Assembly (NCBI GenBank): GCA_963920635.1
Contig: OY987301.1
Location: forward strand, 45,173,820-45,237,819
From: Pseudeuparius sepicola
Lineage: Eukaryota > Arthropoda > Insecta > Coleoptera > Anthribidae
Direction of reading: 5' to 3'
DNA length: 64,000 nucleotides
Shown one piece after another: positions 56,428-64,000 of this stretch (position 1 is the stretch's first letter; every line of letters starts with the position of its first letter). Made by a program: the position numbers and the translations under genes. The notes beneath the pieces were generated by a model. That model was given only the letters and a program-made list of their open reading frames with translations. It was not told the DNA's origin and did not search any database.

Positions 56428-56682
56428 TCAATGTCCTTTCATATTGTGCAACGGCTGCTTAGGGGTAGTCGACTTACTGTACTTTGGTGCAGTTGGGCGA
56501 TGCTCGAGGCTTCTCACTACACTCCAGCTTCCCTTTTTCTCCGCCTTTTTAGTCCCAAAAACCGGGGGACCCGCGAAAGCGAGCTGCTGCCCATGTGCCG
56601 TTACTCCATTACTGTCCTCCCCTCTTGGCTCTCCCGCGTAAGTCACGATACGCGGCGATGTTGACCAACCCACAAACTGTAG
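56428..56682 (-). other. Open GC-rich minus frame, unassigned
   Basis: From an acceptor-like CCTGTACTACAG on the minus strand, ~84 codons stay open (GWSTSPRIVTYAGEPRGEDS, LAFAGPPVFGTKKAEKKGSW) to TGA. It lies inside the 55933-58268 element, there is no ATG near its start, and the opposite strand is open too. It may be captured host sequence or chance in GC-rich DNA. Confidence 0.25.
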
Positions 56683-57425
56683 TACAGGTATTTCCAGATA
56701 TGGCCACTTGCGTAACTCCGCGAACTTCCCCTATCGCCTAAATAAAAACAAAGGTTTCACCCAGTGCGTTCACCTGAATTTCAACATCGGCACTACCCAT
56801 ACATCTTATTGGAATATTGTCATATCGTGATGGATAGTAGCATTCGATACATACCATTCCGCCCCCATAGCGAGTCTGAGGCATTTGTTTTGTACCACCT
56901 GGAGCTTTTTACGTTGGTTATTGAACGATAGATATGAACACACCACTAATAAAAGACTATATCAGATCACACACTCAAAAATATACGAAAATACCGTTCC
57001 AAATCATCCGAATCAACTTCTTACGGATATATGTATATATGAATGAACCTAACAGGCGGTTACAGCACCGCCGTCCGAAATATATTTTATTAAAAAAAAA
57101 TGAACGGCACTATATATTTCCCCGAAATGAATAATCATCACTACTATTGTTATTCTTCGCGTTTTCTGTCTTAGCTTTTAATTTAGTTAAGGTAGATTTT
57201 AACTTTAAATTGACAAGTACCTACTAGCTAGTTCAGCTAGAAGGTTCTAGCCTCAAATAATGACTACTGACTCACAACTAAAACCCCAAGTTAAAGTATA
57301 TTGTTAAAAGATGGTCAACGACATAACAATGTCGCCTTCATTAGAAATCACGACAAAAAAGGAAAGGAAAGGAATACTGTCTCTTAGAAATAACAATACA
57401 ACTAATAACTAATTAAATGGGAAAG

Positions 57426-57683
57426 TTAGGGCCTGGCACACCAGACTTGAATCCAATGGATTTTTGTATTTGGGAATAAATGAAGGCGATTGTGTACGAA
57501 CAGAAAATCGACAACGAGCAGCGGTTACGTGAACGAATTGAAGGTGCAGCTGATCAAATCCGGAATAATCATGGACTTTTTGCACGTATCCGGACTTCTT
57601 TAATTAACCGACTGAATTTGTGCATCGAGGTTAACGGCGGCCTCTTTGAACAGCTCTACTGTAGTGCTTTGCATGTGCAATGA
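57426..57683 (+). pseudogene. Transposase C-terminal fragment
   Basis: GPGTPDLNPMDFCIWE is the third catalytic Asp motif of mariner-like transposases (usual form SPDLNPMDFFLWG). A TAA follows at 57477-57479, and the same frame then continues MKAIVYEQKIDNEQRLRERI to NGGLFEQL, the typical tail, ending at TGA 57681. The upstream domains are not found, so it is a relic. Confidence 0.7.
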
Positions 57684-58268
57684 GTGCTAGTGCAGTTGTG
57701 TTTTTGGTTACCCTTCGGGGTTTTCCTTGCTGAGGGGATCCACCTCGTCGTGGTCGCCAGGCTGAGTACCTCGCTTCAAACAAAAGGAATGGCTGAGGGG
57801 AACCAAGAGGTTCCCAACAGATTTAGAAAATGTGAATGTTGTGTTGTGTAGTGCTGTATGACTTTTAATGTAAAAAAGCAAGAAAACAGAAAATGGTGCA
57901 ATATTCAATCCTGGAAATGGAAATGTCAGTAAGGTAGGTGTTTCATAGGCATTCTACATGTTCCTTAGAAAGTAATCGTTTCCGACAGGAAATCGAAATT
58001 TCGTGGTGAATCCTCGGATACATTGATAGACGTGGCAACGCCGCGCTATTTCACTACCTGTTACTACCATTGACATAGGCGAAATTTTAAGACACGTCAC
58101 GGCGGGCGTCCATAGGCGGCGTTTTTTAGGGGTTTTAAACAATTTGGAAAAAACATTTTTTGGGCTTAAGACAAATAATGTTAGAAAATTTTTGAAGATT
58201 TATTGTGGCAAGTCTAATTTTTTTTTATCTGCCATAAAATTTTTTGTACTAAGTGATAGTTAACCCTG

Positions 58269-60783
58269 TATATATCCACCCACATATAGATACGTCTACA
58301 CGGGAATCTTCTTTGTTAAAGACCTGTGTGCAGGGCCTTAGCTAGACCTTGTGGGTGGGGAGGGTTCACAAATTTTAAAAATTAAAGTTTACTTTTTGTG
58401 TTTAAAATTTCCAAAAATTCGAAGTGATCTATAACATGAGCAAAAAGTATTACTTAAGTAACAGCTGGTAATTTCTTTCTTTGTTAACTGGCTTATAATT
58501 ATTTGTGTGGTAACCATAAGAAGTATACGTAGGTACTCTTTTTTCTTTTATCATTATAGCCTCAGTGATAAGTAAAAATATAAGTACAAATTTTTGGGAT
58601 ACCCTATAAACTATGTTCTTTTGACGGGTCACGTTGTATCTATCTTTTGTATAAAACTCGTTTTTCTATCCAATATAAATTTGTTTCGGGATAAAAATTG
58701 TTGTTTTTTAAATCGATTATTCAAGCTGCTTAGCTCTATATCAGCGCGGTATATCAAGCAAAAGATAGATATTTACTTCTGGAATGGTGTTTCACATTTT
58801 GAAGTTTAATATTGTGTGTGCTTCTAAAATCTTGCTAGTAATTAAGGACAATTCGTTGTGGGTAAATGTAATCACCATTATTAAATAATAATCTGTACAA
58901 AAGCAGCAAAACCTCGACATCCGAATTATTTACCCACCTCCGTCGGCAAATCGACCAAAAACGACGAGCCCCTTTCGTTTTCTTCTGTTAGTCTGATGAG
59001 AGGCCTACGCTCTATAGATCGACGCGCGCCTGCTACGGCTTATTCATTCGTCGGGCGTCTAATAATAATATCGACACCGGCGTTTAGCCACCGCATTATC
59101 GGATAAATCAAGTCACCCACGAAGACAATTGGGGCCGACCGCCGACAAACAAATGCAAATCGGTCCGGGGGACCAAGACGACCACGTCGCGGCTCGGTGG
59201 GTCCCGTTTCTGCCGCTGCTCCCTGCAGTTGGAGGATCATATTTTGCAATTCATATTTTGAATTATCGATAGTTTTCAAGGCAATTGACAAGGTCGAAAC
59301 TATCAATTACATACCACTTTTGCGTTTTTTCTGTAAAATTAACACTTAACGACTATTGATAATACCTCTTCCTTGTGATAAATCGTTACAAAGGGCTATT
59401 AATACCATCATCAACCTGTATTTTTATCATTCGTTAATATCGAACCTGTGTGAAATATTCTGGTACCAAATTGGAGGAAACTGGTTCAGTTGTTGATAAA
59501 AAAATAGTGCCGAGACGTCGTCGGCCAGGATTATGTATCGTAATATTGTGTCAGTAACTGAAAGTGATGCTGAGAACCCAAAAACCTCAACAACTGGCCT
59601 CCGCCCACAAAAGTTAGAAATTTTACATAAAATTATTCATTTTCATCCCTATATAAGGTATATTAATTGAGCCAGCAGGTCATACACGGCGTCGTGCATT
59701 CGTTAACTGCATACCTACTTGAAAGCCAAAAATGGAGTTTGATTTTTGTTAGAAAATCATATTTTACGATGAAGAACTGGCATATCTCTTCTGCCGAGAA
59801 TTCTCGGCTACTCATTAGAAAAAAATATCCACAAAAAGTCACTATTTATTTTTTGAAAAATGGTAAAATATTTATTTCAACTAAGTACATTTTTACGTCT
59901 GATTAAGTATGGAACAAAACATCCTTTTTCTACTCCTATGCTAGTAACATATACCTATTAAGTGACGGTTTAGGTTATAAGTATGTCCATTGTTACGAAC
60001 ACTGACACGTAATGACACGTAATAAAAAAATTACGTGTCTGTTCTTAATTAAAACACAATTATCACTGGTGCCTTGTTAGCGCGGCATCCGCGTCACCAT
60101 AGCAACTAATCAACATACTAATTGTTGCCTGTCAGATAATCAGAAGTATAGTTTATTTATTGTAATAGTTTTTTTTAATACAAAACTTGAGTTGTAAGCT
60201 TATTACATACTCGTGGAATTACAGCACTCGCCGCTGCGCGGCTCGTGCGCAACTATTCCACTCATACGTAATAAGCTATTTTTGGTTGTCATCTTTATTT
60301 GGACAATTTATTGGCCAAAAATTGGTAAGTGTAATACCGTTGAAAATGTCGTTCCATCATTACATGAGGATTATCGAATTTATGTAACGGAAACAGCATA
60401 ACGCGCGCCCTCTAGCGGCAAACTCCAAACTGACATTATATTTGGATATCGACATTTGTACTGAGGTATGTTGAATCAGAACGTATTTTTTTGAAGCCAA
60501 GAATCTACCATTTCAGTTTGGACCATTACTTATGACTCACCCTGAATAGGTACTACAAAGGCATATATTTCCTATAAACCCAAATATTTACCAATGCAAT
60601 TCATACCTATGTATGATTGAAGTTTTCTAATTTCGTGTAAAAGCTTTTAGTGAGAAATGTATACGTTATATATGCGCATGAAGATCCCATTTCAATCGAT
60701 TATCCTTCGTAGCATGTTACCGCTCGGATATTTTCTCCGCGGCCAATCTTTTTTATTTCCTTTTCCTTTTTTGTTATGATGCC
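58269..60783. other. Spacer with CpG-rich block and a solo hAT-like end
   Basis: CAGGGCCTTAGCTAGACC at about 58331 looks like a hAT terminus but has no partner. 58950-59240 is CpG-rich and contains ATTTGCAT and GATAA words; the minus frame across it (59040-59306) lacks ATG. A small hairpin AAGCTTATTAC..GTGGAAT/ATTCCAC..GTAATAAGCT spans ~60197-60271. No gene is assigned. Confidence 0.35.
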
Positions 60784-61014
60784 ATGGATGCAGGCATCAA
60801 GCGGATGAAAACGAAATTGCGAGCACTCGCACGTATGACTTCTGATCCCCGCGTGAAATTAAAAACAACTGCGGCGTATAATAACCTGAAAATAAAGCTT
60901 AATTTGCGGAATCCAATGATTCCCTTGCACGAATTGCGATGCGCACACGATGCGAATGTATCGCCGGGCGAACAGAAAATGATCGCAAAACGAGTCATAA
61001 ACGCAAAAGTTTAA
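60784..61014 (+). CDS. Candidate small basic protein, 76 aa
   Basis: ATG at 60784 sits in a favourable context (GATGCCATGG) and opens 76 codons to TAA. The product is Lys/Arg-rich (MDAGIKRMKTKLRALARMTS ... EQKMIAKRVINAKV) with no signal peptide or membrane segment. GC content of the frame is visibly above its flanks and drops right after the stop. I recognise no family; the antiparallel frame is also open. Confidence 0.35.
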   Translation: MDAGIKRMKTKLRALARMTSDPRVKLKTTAAYNNLKIKLNLRNPMIPLHELRCAHDANVSPGEQKMIAKRVINAKV

Positions 61015-61584
61015 AATTAGAGGCTTGTCTTGAGGTCGGGTTTTACTGCTTCTTTGATTATTGTGCTAAAGGCTTTTGCATATAGATTCGCCAAGTCAAC
61101 TGCCCAGTTTTTAAAAGTAAAATATCTACAGGCGATAACTAGCTAAAAAAAATAATAAAAATCGGAAAAAGAATACAGTTTTTCATATTATAAATTATAT
61201 TCCATTTCCGTGGCAGTATTCAATATTTATGTAAGTACATTTATCGGATTAGGTAGGTACTTATTTTAATGTGGCCCTCCATTAATAGACATACTGTACA
61301 CAGTGTATCCCCGAATTGCTGTCGAAATAAATATAAATGACAAAACAAATCTAGTTGGACCTTAATGTTCTGGGAATAAATCTTCCTTGCTCTCAAACCG
61401 AGTTTTTGTGAAAATGAGACAAATGAATTAATTAATATAATGGGAAGAAAAATTATTTAGAATTATATAAAGTTATTATATCGAGCGTTCATTTAAACTG
61501 GACATCAAGTTGGCCTCAGAAATTCAAACGTATGTCTTAGGTATCGATGAGGTGCGTATTTCGTTTCAAATATCCTGCATTAAA
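61015..61584. other. AT-rich spacer
   Basis: GAGCGTTCATTTAAACTGGA near 61483 may be the left edge of the element that supplied the next transposase; no right TIR was found. Confidence 0.35.
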
Positions 61585-62139
61585 ATGGTGTTTACACAAG
61601 AACGAAAAGCATTTTTGGTCCAATCATATTTTAGAAATAGACGGAAAGTTGTCGGAGTGTGGACGTATATTCTGTGGAAGACTATGAAACTTCAAAAACA
61701 GTTTCGTGGGGACCACAACAACGTTAGATACAACAAACCTAAGTGTTCTCTTCGTGGTATTGTGCATCTTTTTCGAGAAACGGGGAGTGTGGAACGAAAG
61801 AAGGGAAGTGGCCGACCGACAGAGCGAATGGAGGAGCTTAAGGAAAATGTCCAGCAAGTTATGGAGGCTCCCGGAATGTTTGTGCGAGTTTTATCTCAGC
61901 TAGGTAGAGTACCTATCTGTTGGTAGATGTTAGGTATAGTCTTTCAAAAAAGATTTAGATCTGCATATCTATCGCTTAACTGGCTACCAATAAATTCGTA
62001 GTGGTTCATAATAACTTTGACTCCAACAATCTGGAATCTGGACATAATTTTCTTCTCCGACGAAGCCTGCGGTTTCTGGTTTCATCTGACCAGCGAAACC
62101 TCTCGTTATCTCGACAAAGTTGATGTTTGTTGTGCTTGA
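61585..62139 (+). pseudogene. Mariner-like transposase, decayed 5' half
   Basis: ATG at 61585 opens MVFTQERKAFLVQSYFRNRR, then the FRETGSVERKKGSGRPTERM linker typical of DUF4817-headed insect transposases, and EELKENVQQVMEAPG before a TAG at 61924-61926. After a degraded gap, IIFFSDEACGFWFHLTSETS (first catalytic D) is legible near 62047-62110. The second and third catalytic regions are gone. This is a third transposase lineage in the window. Confidence 0.75.
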
Positions 62140-63649
62140 CTGAAGAATTTTCTTTAATATGACACTAATGGCTCAAAGGTATAGAGAAGAAATTAAAGTT
62201 CGTATAAACAACTTAGATTAACTACAGGAATAAATGCTAATCTTCATGTTCTTGAAAATATTTTTAATTCTGTTAGAAAAAGGTGCCAGAAATGTTTGAA
62301 ACAAGGTGAGGGGTTATTGTCAACAATTTTTGTTATGTTTCTTAAAATGTGTTTTTTTTATTATTAAAATGTGTTTTTCGATGTTTTTATTTATTATTAC
62401 ACTGGAGTTAAAAATTATCTACCCATATTCAAAAAAGAAAATATTGAGGAATGGTTCGGGTTTGGTTATCAGATTGAGAAGCAAAGAACTGGCTACATAC
62501 ACCAAATTCGCTTAATATGTTGTTTACATTGACCGTTGTAATGAAAAAAATGAAGTAAAGACACACGTTTTCACTATCACAGCTTGATACGCTTGACACA
62601 GTACCATATTTTAGATTCCTGTTCTTTACTCTGTAAACGTGTAGAAACATTTTAAAATTTATACACTATTCTCATATTAAAACAACTTTGTTAGGACCTT
62701 CGAAAGAAGGCATACAGTTTAAGGGTTATTATCGAAATCTACAGGAAGCAACCGAGTTCTCTCTCATTGCATTATCAGATAAGGTAGTAAAGATTGGTGG
62801 GGACAACAACTCTGATTAATTCTGTACAATGAAATAAATCACATCATTTTAAAACTGCTTTTAGGTATCAAATGAGGCGAATGAAAACAGGCTAGTAATT
62901 TAGAATGAAAAGACTCGCAAGGATAAGAAAAAATAGGGAATTATCGTATGTAAGATCCCGCAAAATTTTCAAAATAGCTATTTTTGCCTAAAAGTCTGGC
63001 TTAAGGGTAAAAAAGGGCTTCGGAATAAAAGCATCAAGAAAAATTGGGAACATATCTGGGTTTTATTGACAGTATATCAATTTCCTGTATATTTACACCT
63101 ACAAAGCGATTCATGCTGAACGAGTTTACCATTTTAAATAATCGGGAAATTTACGGGATCATCTTCGTCCTTTTTAACAATGATTTATTTTCTGAATGTG
63201 TGTTATAAATTTTAACAGAAGTCTAATATAAACAGTTTAACAATATAAAATATATATATATAAATTCATGTAGGTATACATAATCTATGCTAATACCGCA
63301 ACATAATTTAGAATAGCGCAAAACAGACCAATTTTGGCAAGTCGTTGGGTGTATTGAACAGATCCGCGGTTGCCAAGCAACCAAGTGATAAATTTCCTTG
63401 GGATTTATCGCTTTGGGTAATTCCCAACAGGCACCTATCTCCGGCAAAGGCAAAGAGATGCTTTATTGGGTACAAAAGTAATATGAATATAAATATGTAG
63501 AAACAAGATACAGTGTGTTTCCAGATGGGGTACCGCACTCTTGTAAAGTTTCTTATATATAATTTTTCGAGAAAAAGTCATTCTTGATAAAAAGTTTTGC
63601 TCGTTCTTAAAATAAGATTGGCATAAATAAGTTAACATTACTTATACTG
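62140..63649. other. AT-rich spacer, nothing recognised
   Basis: No coding, RNA or repeat feature I can support. Confidence 0.4.
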
Positions 63650-64000
63650 GGTGAGCAGAAAATTGAAAAAAAAAACATTAATTAACATAAGAGTAAACTG
63701 CCTCTATTTGTAGAGATAGTGAAAAAAGTTATAAAGTTATAAAAAAATTTTGTTCAGCGTGGTAAGTTTCTTTCGTGTACAAAATTTCAAAGAGTTAGGC
63801 CTACTTCGATTTTTTGATATTTTTCTTGTTTTTCTTTGATTAAATGGTTTTCTGCAAATAGTATGACAAAACTGTATTAATACAAGTTACCCAGAATGGA
63901 AAACTGCGCCTGATGACAAAATTTAACAATTCTAGGCTTACTTTGTATTTTGGAAAATATTGGAAGAAAATCAAAGTAGGACGGGATTGTCAAAAGTTTT
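63650..64000. mobile_element. TA-type element cut by the window end
   Basis: TACTGGGTGAGCAGAAAATT resembles a left terminus. The interior repeats words of 24711-25215 (TTGTTCA, TAGGCCTACTT.GATTTTTTG). The right end would lie beyond 64000. Confidence 0.45.

Larger units (their letters stand above)
55933..58268 (+). mobile_element. 2.3-kb TA element, CAGGGTTAACTATC end
   Basis: CAGGGTTAACTATCACTTAG and the complement CTAAGTGATAGTTAACCCTG bound the element, with TA at 55931-55932 and 58269-58270. TIRs are ~37 bp, with weaker inverted similarity further in (GCGGTGTTGCCA at 56135 against TGGCAACGCCGC at 58029). It carries a transposase C-terminal fragment. A duplicated, slightly altered copy of the left tip (TACGGGGTTAACGTCATA) precedes it. 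Confidence 0.8.

Noticed and set aside
58331..58350. hAT element starting CAGGGCCTTAGCTAGACC
   Set aside because: The tip is hAT-like but I found no inverted partner or 8-bp duplication in the window.

Overview
This is AT-rich nuclear DNA from an arthropod, most likely an insect. The evidence is five tRNA-Glu loci with internal Pol III promoter boxes and T-run terminators, a Jockey-type non-LTR retrotransposon, and many Tc1/mariner-like elements. Their transposases are the insect kind, with an N-terminal DUF4817-like helix-turn-helix followed by a DDD domain. Short AGGTA/TACCTA words are everywhere. I cannot fix the insect order. I recognise no complete host protein-coding gene and nothing bacterial: the open frames are short, and the longest belong to transposons.

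Layout. 1-1.4 kb: a nearly intact mariner-like element whose transposase is broken by one stop and one 1-base frameshift. 1.5-2.3 kb: short TE relics and an 88-nt hairpin. 2.5 kb: tRNA-Glu(CTC). 2.66-4.52 kb: a long-armed TA element holding the C-terminal end of a transposase. 5.53-6.80 and 8.01-8.85 kb: long inverted-repeat elements ending in GACCGxGAG. 10.2-10.8 kb: a decayed and an intact tRNA-Glu(TTC). 13.7-29.4 kb: dispersed repeats, TA MITEs, a 259-bp MITE with a 7-bp target duplication, a piggyBac-like remnant and candidate exons. 32.0 kb: a second tRNA-Glu(CTC). 35.0-36.5 kb: a tRNA-Glu(TTC) gene split in its anticodon loop by a 5'-truncated retrotransposon with an 11-bp target duplication. 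37.6-39.3 kb: a hAT-type element (8-bp target duplication, CAGGGCCG ends) containing a TA element that contains a palindromic TA element. 41.7-50.1 kb: six or more hairpin or TIR elements, one with a degraded transposase gene and one with only the first 65 codons of one. 51.6-53.4 kb: a TIR element with three ~270-bp tandem units and a nested MITE. 55.9-58.3 kb: another TA element with a transposase C-terminus. 61.6-62.1 kb: one more decayed transposase. 63.65 kb to the end: a TE cut by the window edge.

The window reads as a mobile-element graveyard around a dispersed tRNA-Glu family. Its most notable points are the retrotransposon inside a tRNA anticodon loop, the hAT/TA nesting series, very long near-perfect palindromes carrying only a head or tail piece of a transposase, and a 26-35-nt hairpin word present three times. 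Candidate host exons (about 9.3, 12.6, 15.9, 27.9, 50.8 and 60.8 kb) rest only on open frames, base composition and splice-like borders.
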